DNA of 5,718 bases from Peptococcaceae bacterium (GTDB lineage: Bacteria > Bacillota > Desulfotomaculia > Desulfotomaculales > UBA12532), in the NCBI GenBank assembly GCA_003445475.1, contig DMDP01000212.1, positions 1 to 5,718 of the forward strand. The letters run 5' to 3'. Positions 1-5,718 of this stretch are shown piece by piece. Below the pieces are notes generated by a model. It was not told where the DNA came from. It saw only the letters and a list, made by a program, of their open reading frames with translations, and searched no databases. The translations under genes were made by a program, and so were the position numbers. Within the stretch, counting starts at the first letter, position 1; every line of letters begins with the position of its first letter.

Positions 1-100
1 CTCGCCGTCCGGTGCTCACGTACCCCCAGTACGCTCCGCGCCGGCCGGCTTCACCTTCCGCGCCATGCTCGTTTTTCGCGGCCTCCGGGCTTTCCAGAAC
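1..100. repeat. Structured intergenic element, probable dispersed repeat (partial)
   Basis: No credible gene covers these bases. Read on the minus strand, the stretch starts near 100 with GTTCTGGAAAGCC, runs through GGCCGCGAAAA and a perfect palindrome GCCGGCCGGC (40-49), and reaches a hairpin with arms CGTAC (19-23) and GTACG (29-33) around a 5-nt loop, followed by GTGAGCACC. From memory, this arrangement resembles dispersed non-coding palindromic elements found between genes in assorted Firmicutes and Deltaproteobacteria, whose outer ends also pair. I cannot confirm that without a search. Only one half would be present, since the window ends at 1. Its position at a contig edge fits a repeat that stopped the assembly. 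Confidence 0.35.
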
Positions 101-111
101 ACTTCACAATA

Positions 112-149
112 CCCTGACACCTGTTCCGTTAGTTCGGGGGGCGTCAGGG
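112..149 (-). terminator. Terminator-like hairpin after ybeY-cdd
   Basis: The arms at 112-121 and 140-149 pair over 10 bp. Read on the minus strand they are CCCTGACGCC and GGTGTCAGGG, fully paired with one G-U. An inner CCG/CGG pair (126-128 with 135-137) can extend the stem. On the plus strand the same position is an A-C mismatch, so the structure favours minus-strand RNA, i.e. the operon transcript. It begins 46 nt past the TAG stop. The following minus-strand bases (TATTGTGAAGTGTT) are only moderately T-rich, so intrinsic termination may be weak. On the plus strand a TTTT at 151-154 follows, but no plus-strand gene reads into it. Confidence 0.4.
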
Positions 150-195
150 GTTTTGAAACACATTCCTAGGAGTCCGCTGCAAAACTTCGCCTGGC

Positions 196-1041
196 CTAGC
201 GCAAGCTGAAGGCTGCCGGCAACAGCTCCCGCAGCCTGTACCGGTGTGTTCCCGCCGGATTGGTGTGGATAACCAGCATATCCGGGTTGAACTCGTGAAG
301 GGTCTGCCGGCAGGCGCCGCACGGCGAGTGCACCTTCTCCGCGTCGCTTACCACCGCGATGGCCACCACGTCCCGGTGTCCCGCGGCCACGGCGGCGGCC
401 ACGGCCGCGCGCTCGGCGCAGAGCGTGAGGCCGTAGCTGGCGTTCTCGACGTTGCAGCCGGTGAAGACGGCCCCGGATGCCGTGCGCACCGCCGCACCGA
501 CCCGGATGCCCGAGTAAGGCGCGTAGGCGTTTTCCATAGCCCGCCGCGCCGCTTCCAGAAGCTCATCTTCGCCCTCGAAAGCCTCCAGACCAAGCAAAGC
601 CAGGATCTCCTTTTCCTTTCCCCGCATGCGGGCATATTCCTGCTCGTCCTTGTGGTCGTACCCCAGCAGGTGCAGGGCGCCGTGAACGGCCAGGTAGGCC
701 ACTTCATACGGCAGGCCGTGCCCGCACGCCTCGGCCTGCCGCGCAGCGGTCGGGAGCGAAATCACGATGTCGCCCAGGAGGAGCACGGGCCCCTCGCCCG
801 GCGCGCTTCCGGGCTCTTCCTCGTGCATCGGGAAGGCCAGCACGTCGGTGGCGCGGTCCACCCCGCGGTAATCCCGGTTGAGCTCCCGGATGCGCTCGTC
901 GTCCACGAACACCAGGCTCACCTCGGCGGCGTCCCCATACCCTTCCAGCGCGAGCGCCCGCGCTACGGCCCGCGACGCCGTTTCGGCAAGCTCTTCCGGA
1001 AGGGGAACCGCCTCCTGCAGGTTATGCACGACCACGCCCAT
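196..1041 (-). CDS. ybeY-cdd: Fused YbeY endoribonuclease - cytidine deaminase
   Basis: One uninterrupted 281-codon frame holds two complete enzymes. Residues 1-152 are YbeY, the zinc endoribonuclease for 16S rRNA 3'-end maturation and ribosome quality control. It shows NRDYRGVDRATDVLAFP at 55-71 with the conserved Arg59, LLLGDIVIS at 87-95, and the zinc motif HGALHLLGYDH at 120-130 (H120, H124, H130). Residues from about 160 to 281 are a homotetrameric-type cytidine deaminase, which converts (deoxy)cytidine to (deoxy)uridine in pyrimidine salvage. It shows NAYAPYSGIRVGAAV at 171-185, GCNVENASYG at 195-204, zinc ligand Cys208 with catalytic Glu210 in CAERAA, and PCGAC at 240-244 (C241, C244). 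The C-terminus, ELLPAAFSLR, is the usual family end. The linker between the domains is only about 7 residues. The usual operon has separate ybeY, dgkA and cdd; dgkA is absent. The ATG at 1041 has AGGAG 11 nt upstream; a GTG at 1035 is an alternative. Both active sites appear intact. An assembly error deleting dgkA is unlikely but not excluded. Confidence 0.95.
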   Translation of the reverse strand: MGVVVHNLQEAVPLPEELAETASRAVARALALEGYGDAAEVSLVFVDDERIRELNRDYRGVDRATDVLAFPMHEEEPGSAPGEGPVLLLGDIVISLPTAARQAEACGHGLPYEVAYLAVHGALHLLGYDHKDEQEYARMRGKEKEILALLGLEAFEGEDELLEAARRAMENAYAPYSGIRVGAAVRTASGAVFTGCNVENASYGLTLCAERAAVAAAVAAGHRDVVAIAVVSDAEKVHSPCGACRQTLHEFNPDMLVIHTNPAGTHRYRLRELLPAAFSLR

Positions 1042-3175
1042 GCGCCTTGCGTCTCCTCTCGATTTCCTTCATGTCAGGATACTCAATCCGGCTATGGAAA
1101 ATTCCCGTCAGCACCCGGACGAACGCCCCCGCTATCCTGTCCAGGTCCTTGAAGTTAAGGTCGCTTTCGTCGAGCTGCCCGTCGGCGAGCTTCTCCTTGA
1201 TTAACTTGCGGACCAGCCCCTCGATTTTCCCCGGCGCAGGATCGTTCAACGCCCGGACCGCCGCCTCCACCGCGTCGGCCAGCATGACGATGGCGGCCTC
1301 CCGGCTCCGCGGCACGGGACCGTCGTACCGGAAATCCTCCTCCCTGACGCTGTCCTTGGCGTCGCCCTCCAACGCTTTGTGGTAGAAGAAGGTAATGAGG
1401 CTCGTCCCGTGGTGCTGCTCGATAATCTCCACCACCGGCTCGGGCAGTTTGTGCTCCCGTGCCATTTCGACGCCGTCCTTGACGTGCGACGTCAGGATCA
1501 AGACCGAGAGCGCCGGGCTGATTTTGTCGTGCGGGTTCTCGCCCCCGACCTGGTTTTCGATGAAGAAGTACGGGCGCTTTACCTTGCCGATGTCGTGATA
1601 ATAGGAACCGACCCGCGCCAGGAGCGCGTCGGCCCCCACCGCCTGGGCCGCCGCCTCCGCCAGGTTGGCCACAATCAGGCTGTGGTGGTAAGTTCCCGGC
1701 GCCTCCATCAGGAGCTTCTGCAGAAGCGGCTGACCCGGGTTCCCAAGTTCCAGAAGCCTGACCGCCGAGGTAATCCCGAAGGCGTGCTCCAGGAAGGGCA
1801 GAGAGCCGTTCGTCAAAATCGACGACAGAACGCCGTTGGCTATACCCAGGGCCAGGCTCGAAGTGACGGTGAGCACCCAGGACGCCTGGGTGAGGAGCCC
1901 GACGCCGAAAATAACCACGGCATTGACCACGGCCACGTAGGCTCCCGCCCGCACCAGGTCGGCCCGCTGGCTTAGCCGCGAGACGCTGTAAACGCCGGTG
2001 AAGCCGCCCACAAAACCCACCAGGGCGAACCGGAAATCGTTTTCCGTCATCATGGCCAGGAGAATGCTCATGGCGGCCACGACGACCACCGCCAGCCGGG
2101 GGTCCAGCAAGATGGCCACCAGCATGCCGGCCGCCGCCAGCGGCGCGGCATACCCCATCAGGTCGCCGAACTCGGGCCACTGGCCCACCCTGATCGCGAC
2201 GAGCATTTTGCTGAAGGCCAGGACGGTGATAACCACCAGCGCCAAAAGGTACAGAAGTTTTTCGTTGCCGGCGATCTCCCGGTGTTGCCGGCGAAGGTAC
2301 AGGTAAACAACGCCCATCAGGAGGGCCACCAGCAGTGCGGTCCCGGCTATACTGCGGAAGGGCAACGGCGGCCGTGCAAGGCCCAGGGCCTGCAGTTTGG
2401 CGAGGTGTTCGGCGGTAACGATATCGCCCTCGCGGATAATGATTTCGTCCTTGTGCACCGTAACCATCTGGGGCGGGATTACATCCCGCGCCGCCGCCCG
2501 CAACTGCTCCGTTTTCTCGGCGTCGTAGTACGCGTTCGGCCGCAGGTAGTGGTTCAGCGCCCCCTGGGCCAGAACCGTAAAATGGTGCGCCCACCGGAAT
2601 CCCGCCACCTTTTTCGCCGCCTCTTGCTTCACCTCGGCAAGGTTCTCGCCGGTTATCCCGCCGGGCCGGATGTAAATCTCGGCCACCACACGCAGCGTGC
2701 CCTGGCGGACGGTTTCCAGCGTCTCCGGGTACGAGCGGGCAAGAGCTTGCACGGCAGCGTCCGGCAGGGTGAACGGCAGCGCCTCCTTCAGCCGGGCCGC
2801 CCGCTGCGCGGCGTCGAGCTGCGGGTTCGTGAGTATCTCCCTGACGTCGTCCATGAGCGACTCGACGTCGTTCTGGACCGCTGTCCCCACCTGCGGATCG
2901 TAGTCGTACTGGGGCGGCACCTTGGCCGCCGCCTCTTCCCGCATCCTCTCGGTCTTGACCTTATCCACAAACGTAACCGTACGCGGCGCCTTGACCGTGC
3001 GCGGGGCAACCTGGTTCTCCTCCAGGTTGACCTGCTCCGGGATGAACTCGACCCCTGCGAGCACGGTAAGGAGCACAAATAAAATAAGGGCGGCTGCCGC
3101 CCGGCGAAACTTCTCGCTGTGCGCCATCCCGAGGAAGGCCCGTCCTAAGCGCCCGGCTGCTGCCCGCAGACCCAA
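1022..3175 (-). CDS. pgpH: Cyclic-di-AMP phosphodiesterase PgpH (7TM-HD, YqfF)
   Basis: Integral membrane phosphodiesterase of the 7TMR-HD family. Listeria PgpH and Bacillus YqfF of this family hydrolyse cyclic-di-AMP to pApA, controlling osmolyte and cell-wall physiology. With the TTG start at 3175 it has 717 residues, close to the roughly 710 of Bacillus. Layout: membrane segment at about 26-43, then a large extracytoplasmic 7TMR-HDED domain at about 44-272 containing PPQYDYDPQV and the IIIREGDIVT segment. A cluster of several membrane helices spans about 276-470, and a cytoplasmic HD domain about 478-700. Metal-site residues are visible: GTYHHS (H497/H498), YYHDIGK (H527, D528), SHVKDG (H564), EQHHGT (H588/H589) and LADAVEAA (D634). 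The enzyme looks catalytically intact. The frame stays open to another TTG at 3235 inside phoH, which would add 20 residues, but only 3175 has a good ribosome binding site. The gap after phoH is 7 nt, and the 3' end overlaps ybeY by 20 nt. Confidence 0.96.
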   Translation of the reverse strand: MGLRAAAGRLGRAFLGMAHSEKFRRAAAALILFVLLTVLAGVEFIPEQVNLEENQVAPRTVKAPRTVTFVDKVKTERMREEAAAKVPPQYDYDPQVGTAVQNDVESLMDDVREILTNPQLDAAQRAARLKEALPFTLPDAAVQALARSYPETLETVRQGTLRVVAEIYIRPGGITGENLAEVKQEAAKKVAGFRWAHHFTVLAQGALNHYLRPNAYYDAEKTEQLRAAARDVIPPQMVTVHKDEIIIREGDIVTAEHLAKLQALGLARPPLPFRSIAGTALLVALLMGVVYLYLRRQHREIAGNEKLLYLLALVVITVLAFSKMLVAIRVGQWPEFGDLMGYAAPLAAAGMLVAILLDPRLAVVVVAAMSILLAMMTENDFRFALVGFVGGFTGVYSVSRLSQRADLVRAGAYVAVVNAVVIFGVGLLTQASWVLTVTSSLALGIANGVLSSILTNGSLPFLEHAFGITSAVRLLELGNPGQPLLQKLLMEAPGTYHHSLIVANLAEAAAQAVGADALLARVGSYYHDIGKVKRPYFFIENQVGGENPHDKISPALSVLILTSHVKDGVEMAREHKLPEPVVEIIEQHHGTSLITFFYHKALEGDAKDSVREEDFRYDGPVPRSREAAIVMLADAVEAAVRALNDPAPGKIEGLVRKLIKEKLADGQLDESDLNFKDLDRIAGAFVRVLTGIFHSRIEYPDMKEIERRRKAHGRGRA

Positions 3176-3182
3176 AACCGAA

Positions 3183-4175
3183 TCACTCCTTCGCCTCCGT
3201 TTCGGCCGCCTCGGCCCGTTCGTAAGCCTTGACAATTTCGATTACCAGCGGGTGGCGGATGGTATCCGCACCCGTGAGGTAAACAAAGGCAATGCCCGGT
3301 ATGCCGGCCAGTTTGCGCTCTGCGTCTACCAGGCCGGAAACCTGTCCCCGCGGAAGGTCGATCTGCGTTATGTCCCCCGTAACCACAACCCGCGACGAAA
3401 AGCCGAGGCGGGTCAAAAACATTTTCATCTGTTCCGGCGTGGTATTCTGCGCCTCGTCCAGGATAATGAACGCGTCCTCCAGCGTGCGCCCGCGCATATA
3501 GGCAAGCGGGGCAACCTCAATAATGTGCCGGTCGAGATACCGCTGGGTATTTTCCACGCCCAGGACGTCGTACAGGCTGTCGTATAGCGGGCGCAGGTAG
3601 GGGTCTACCTTCTCCTGGATATCGCCCGGCAAAAATCCTAGCTTTTCGCCGGCTTCCACGGCAGGCCGGGTAAGGATCAGACGCCCCACGGTCTTGTCGC
3701 GCAGGGCGCGCACCGCCATCACCACCGCGAGGTACGTCTTCCCGGTGCCCGCCGGCCCGATGGCGAAGACGACATCGCTCTCCCGCATGGCCTGCACATA
3801 CCGCTGCTGCCCCATTGTCTTTGGACGCACCTGCTTTCCCCGCGGGGTGGTAAAGATTACGTCGCGGGCCAGGACCTCGAGCTTCTCCGCGTGTCCGGCC
3901 CGCACCGCCTCAATAATGCAGCTGACGTCCCTGGGCATAATGCTTTTGCGCTCTTTGTAAAACGACTTGAGCCTGGCAAAGACCTCTTCGGCCTGCTCAA
4001 GCCGCGCCGGCTCACCGGTGATCACGAAGTCGCCGCCGCGCATCACCACTTTCACGCGGAGCTCCTTCTCAATGGCTTCCAGGTTTTCATCGTAGGAACC
4101 AACAATGGCCGCAATTACTTCCGGATCCTCTACCGGAATGCGTACCTGTCCCTCGTTTGCCAAGCTCGCAACCAC
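3183..4175 (-). CDS. phoH: PhoH family P-loop NTPase (YbeZ-like)
   Basis: Cytoplasmic ATPase of the PhoH/YbeZ family, 330 residues (Bacillus PhoH is about 320). The N-terminal 10-75 region resembles the KH-like nucleic-acid-binding part of the family. The ATPase core has Walker A GPAGTGKT at 140-147 and Walker B FIILDEAQN at about 236-243. The family signatures LTRPAVEAGEKLGFLPGD (168-185), TGDITQIDLP (266-275) and IRHPLV (306-311) are all present, so the enzyme looks intact. In many bacteria the gene neighbours ybeY, and the E. coli YbeZ protein interacts with YbeY. Here pgpH separates the two within one operon, so a role alongside YbeY in RNA or ribosome maturation is inferred. The start is GTG at 4175 with GAGAAAGG just upstream, spaced rather closely. 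A TTG at 4163 is a possible alternative. The stop overlaps a strong Shine-Dalgarno sequence for pgpH. Confidence 0.97.
   Translation of the reverse strand: MVASLANEGQVRIPVEDPEVIAAIVGSYDENLEAIEKELRVKVVMRGGDFVITGEPARLEQAEEVFARLKSFYKERKSIMPRDVSCIIEAVRAGHAEKLEVLARDVIFTTPRGKQVRPKTMGQQRYVQAMRESDVVFAIGPAGTGKTYLAVVMAVRALRDKTVGRLILTRPAVEAGEKLGFLPGDIQEKVDPYLRPLYDSLYDVLGVENTQRYLDRHIIEVAPLAYMRGRTLEDAFIILDEAQNTTPEQMKMFLTRLGFSSRVVVTGDITQIDLPRGQVSGLVDAERKLAGIPGIAFVYLTGADTIRHPLVIEIVKAYERAEAAETEAKE
3186..3191 (-). promoter_or_regulatory. Ribosome binding site deciding the pgpH start
   Basis: AAGGAG sits at the very end of phoH, its last G directly before the TGA-containing stop region, and 10 nt before an in-frame TTG at 3175. 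The upstream TTG at 3235, which would give 20 extra residues rich in Arg, has no recognisable ribosome binding site. This supports starting pgpH at 3175. Confidence 0.6.
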
Positions 4176-4183
4176 AACCTTTC

Positions 4184-5437
4184 TCAGTCTTTAGGTTTTA
4201 ACGGACGCTCGATCCCTATGTCTTCGAGCGTTTCCACGACAACCCGCACCTGCAAGACGTCGCGTTTGTTGGTGAGCGGCAGCACCTCCGTGCGCCGCGC
4301 CAGGATTTTGGCCTCCGGGGGCAGGCGTCCGGAAACTTTCTTCAGCGCTGCGGCCCCCGCCAACCGCACTGCCTCGTCGAGCGTGCGCACCAGCCGGTAC
4401 GGTTTGACTTCCGCGTATTCCGTCGTTATAACTTCGACGGGAAGGGCAAGATTCCTCCAGCCCGGCAAGCGCGCGGTCGTCCTTTTCACCCGGCAGCGAG
4501 GGTACGGGGCGGCGGCCGGCCCCTTGAGCCTCACCTCCCTTGTTCCCACCCGGATCACGACGCTTCGCGTACGGCGCCCCGTCAGGCGCTCCCCCTGCTC
4601 CACCAGGGGTACCGTTCCCACGGCCTCGTACCAGACCCGCGCCCGCACCATTCCCCTGGCCCGGACGTAACGCGGTTTGCCCCGGGGGGCCTTCCCGGCG
4701 TCGACCTCCTGTTGCCCGCCCGGCGGAGGCGGGGGATCAACACGGCCTGCAATCAACACCTGTCCCGGCTCGACGGTCGCGCCTACCTTGACGGCGGCCT
4801 GTCCGCTCAAGACAAGTATTTCCTTAACCAACCCCGCTTTGCGCGCCACCACGTCGGTCGGCCCGCTTTTCCCGGCTGCCGGCAGTTTCTTTTCGACAAC
4901 CATAATATGCGCCCGTGTCCCGCGCAGTTCAACCCCCGCCCAGGCCAGTTGCGGCACCTTCTGGTAGAGGGTCCGTTCGACCAGTGCCGGGTCGCACCGC
5001 CAGCGCGGGGCACCGGGATAAAGCCCGGCCTGGCGGGCAACCTCTCTGATCCTGGCCTCCGGAATGCGTTCGTTGCCGCTGACCTCGACAAACCAGCAGA
5101 AGGACGCCAGCGTAAAAAGGGCGACAAAGAAGAAGGTCACCCCCGCGACGAGTCCTTTCCGTCGCCGCAACCGCGCGAGCCAGAACGGCAGGCCGACCCG
5201 CTCACGGAACTCGAGCCGGCTCTCCGTCCGGCGGGCAATATGCCGCAGGTTCCGCAGGCCGCTGAGACGCGTGCGCGCCCGGACGGCGTCGGGGGCGATC
5301 CTGGCAACGTCCCACAGGATGACGCCGCGCCGCACGGCCAGGTTCATAAACCTTTCCACCGCCCGGCCGCGCACGATAATGGCAACCTGTCCAAAAAGAT
5401 AGCGCCAGGGCCTGAACCGCAAACTCATACCCCCCAC
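4184..5437 (-). CDS. yqfD: Sporulation protein YqfD
   Basis: Membrane-anchored sporulation protein, 417 residues against about 400 in Bacillus YqfD. Family knowledge places it in the sigma-E regulon, with a role in spore development that is not biochemically defined. A basic cytoplasmic N-terminal region (1-95) contains the family-like WRYLFGQVAI and AVERFMNLAVRRGVILWDV. One hydrophobic segment follows at about 96-117. Next comes a POTRA/FtsQ-like stretch at about 117-183 (VEVSGNERIPEARIREVARQ ... HIMVVEKK), then a lipoyl-hairpin-like segment at about 194-232 (GLVKEILVLSGQAAVKVGATV, PGQVLIAG). A proline-rich loop lies at 234-247 and an external beta-rich C-terminus completes the chain. The start chosen is GTG at 5437, because AGGA at 5445-5448 sits 7 nt upstream. 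The ATG at 5428 is the alternative and would shorten the protein by 3 residues. phoH begins 8 nt after the TGA. Confidence 0.93.
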   Translation of the reverse strand: MGGMSLRFRPWRYLFGQVAIIVRGRAVERFMNLAVRRGVILWDVARIAPDAVRARTRLSGLRNLRHIARRTESRLEFRERVGLPFWLARLRRRKGLVAGVTFFFVALFTLASFCWFVEVSGNERIPEARIREVARQAGLYPGAPRWRCDPALVERTLYQKVPQLAWAGVELRGTRAHIMVVEKKLPAAGKSGPTDVVARKAGLVKEILVLSGQAAVKVGATVEPGQVLIAGRVDPPPPPGGQQEVDAGKAPRGKPRYVRARGMVRARVWYEAVGTVPLVEQGERLTGRRTRSVVIRVGTREVRLKGPAAAPYPRCRVKRTTARLPGWRNLALPVEVITTEYAEVKPYRLVRTLDEAVRLAGAAALKKVSGRLPPEAKILARRTEVLPLTNKRDVLQVRVVVETLEDIGIERPLKPKD

Positions 5438-5444
5438 GTCGGCT

Positions 5445-5448
5445 TCCT
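5445..5448 (-). promoter_or_regulatory. Ribosome binding site deciding the yqfD start
   Basis: AGGA, within GGTAGGA, lies 7 nt before the GTG at 5437 and 16 nt before the ATG at 5428. The only G-rich stretch nearer the ATG is one base away from it, which is too close. This favours the GTG, without proving it. Confidence 0.5.
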
Positions 5449-5456
5449 ACCGGCCC

Positions 5457-5699
5457 CTAAAGAAACCGGATGCTTGTAATCTCTCCCTCTACGCACACCT
5501 CGTCGGGAAGGAGTGTGCGCAGGACCAGGTTTTGCCCCGTTATCTTAACCTCGCCCGCGGAAAAAGCCACCCTCACGACCTCGCCGGTATACTCGGTGAT
5601 CCCCCGGTGGTTTTCGATGTGCACGCGCAAATTGCCCAACATCACGATCCGCGGCATATCCAGGGTTACTTCCCCCGGCAGGTCGAGGATGTCGGCCAA
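5457..5699 (-). CDS. yqfC: Sporulation protein YqfC (5' end missing)
   Basis: Small sporulation protein of the YqfC family. In Bacillus its gene is known as sigma-E controlled and lies directly before yqfD; its biochemical activity is unknown. The 80 visible residues carry the family core: LDLPGEVTLDMPRI near residues 5-18, LGNLRVHIENHRGI at 21-34, and a C-terminal part with TGQNLVLRTLLPDEV and EGEI. The product looks like alternating short beta strands, with no signal peptide or membrane segment. Family members I recall have roughly 10-20 more residues before this core. Here genomic sequence stops at 5700 and adapter bases follow, with the frame still open through the adapter. The TTG at 5697-5699 is therefore probably an internal leucine codon, not the start. 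The stop is TAG at 5457-5459, followed 19 nt later by the yqfD start. Family assignment is firm; the N-terminus is unknown. Confidence 0.9.
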   Translation of the reverse strand: MADILDLPGEVTLDMPRIVMLGNLRVHIENHRGITEYTGEVVRVAFSAGEVKITGQNLVLRTLLPDEVCVEGEITSIRFL

Positions 5700-5700
5700 A

Positions 5701-5718
5701 AGATCGGAAGAGCGTCGG
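5701..5718. other. Illumina adapter remnant at contig end
   Basis: AGATCGGAAGAGCGTCG at 5701-5717 is identical to the first 17 bases of the TruSeq universal adapter complement. The final G differs from the adapter's next base (T). A 17-base exact match at the extreme end is not plausible by chance. These bases are a library artefact, and the genomic sequence ends at about 5700. Confidence 0.95.

Noticed and set aside
1..195. Possible start of era downstream of cdd
   Set aside because: No G1 motif (GRPNVGKS-type) or plausible start is present in any minus-strand frame here.
12..209. Plus-strand 65-codon frame covering the left intergenic region
   Set aside because: It translates the hairpin element, has no ribosome binding site and runs into the 3' end of ybeY-cdd. 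It is more likely structured non-coding sequence.
104..322. Minus-strand 72-codon frame past the end of ybeY-cdd
   Set aside because: It mostly overlaps the deaminase coding sequence in another frame, and its tail crosses the terminator-like hairpin.
244..1152. Long plus-strand open frame of 302 codons
   Set aside because: It lies opposite ybeY-cdd, which has clear motifs. Its product is rich in Arg, His and Gly with no recognisable domain, typical of an antisense frame in GC-rich DNA.
1155..2594. Minus-strand open frame of 479 codons
   Set aside because: It runs in another frame of pgpH, whose own frame carries the HD residues and membrane helices. The product is Gly/Arg/Pro-rich and without a domain.
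2282..3082. Plus-strand open frame of 266 codons
   Set aside because: It is antisense to pgpH, with low-complexity Arg-rich composition and no motif.
4712..5479. Plus-strand open frame of 255 codons
   Set aside because: It is antisense to yqfD and spans the yqfC-yqfD gap. No family features are seen.
1..5718. CRISPR array, tRNA, rRNA, insertion sequence or riboswitch
   Set aside because: No direct repeat array, cloverleaf, transposase or known aptamer pattern was seen. Nearly all of the window is packed coding sequence.

Overview
The window looks like one end of a short-read contig from a GC-rich, endospore-forming Firmicute. The likely placement is the clostridial side (Desulfotomaculum/Pelotomaculum/Moorella/Ammonifex-like), inferred from gene order plus base composition judged by eye. 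Every gene supported here lies on the minus strand. Read right to left they form one tightly packed operon: yqfC (5' end missing) - yqfD - phoH - pgpH (yqfF) - ybeY fused to cdd. This is the classic Firmicutes cluster yqfC-yqfD-phoH-yqfF-ybeY-dgkA-cdd-era, with two departures. There is no dgkA, and ybeY and cdd are joined into a single 281-codon reading frame. era does not follow.

Layout, right to left. Bases 5701-5718 are not genomic: 17 bases match an Illumina TruSeq adapter, so yqfC is cut off by the contig end. yqfC and yqfD (5435-5700 and 4184-5437) encode sporulation proteins of the sigma-E/mother-cell type. phoH (3183-4175) encodes a PhoH/YbeZ-type P-loop NTPase. pgpH (1022-3175) encodes a 7TM-HD cyclic-di-AMP phosphodiesterase. 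ybeY-cdd (196-1041) encodes an rRNA-maturation endoribonuclease followed by a complete zinc cytidine deaminase. Gaps are 19, 8 and 7 nt with the starts chosen here, and ybeY overlaps pgpH by 20 nt, so translational coupling is likely. No promoter for the operon is visible; it should lie upstream of yqfC, outside the window.

The last 195 bases on the left (1-195) hold no convincing gene. A terminator-like hairpin lies at 112-149. Bases 1-100 form a structured, probably repeated intergenic element with a CGTAC/GTACG hairpin, cut by the window edge.

Functionally the cluster combines spore formation (YqfC/YqfD), a probable RNA-metabolism pair (PhoH and YbeY), second-messenger turnover (PgpH) and pyrimidine salvage (Cdd). 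The most notable item is the physical fusion of the RNase YbeY with cytidine deaminase at the point where dgkA normally sits. I found no wholly unfamiliar multi-gene system.
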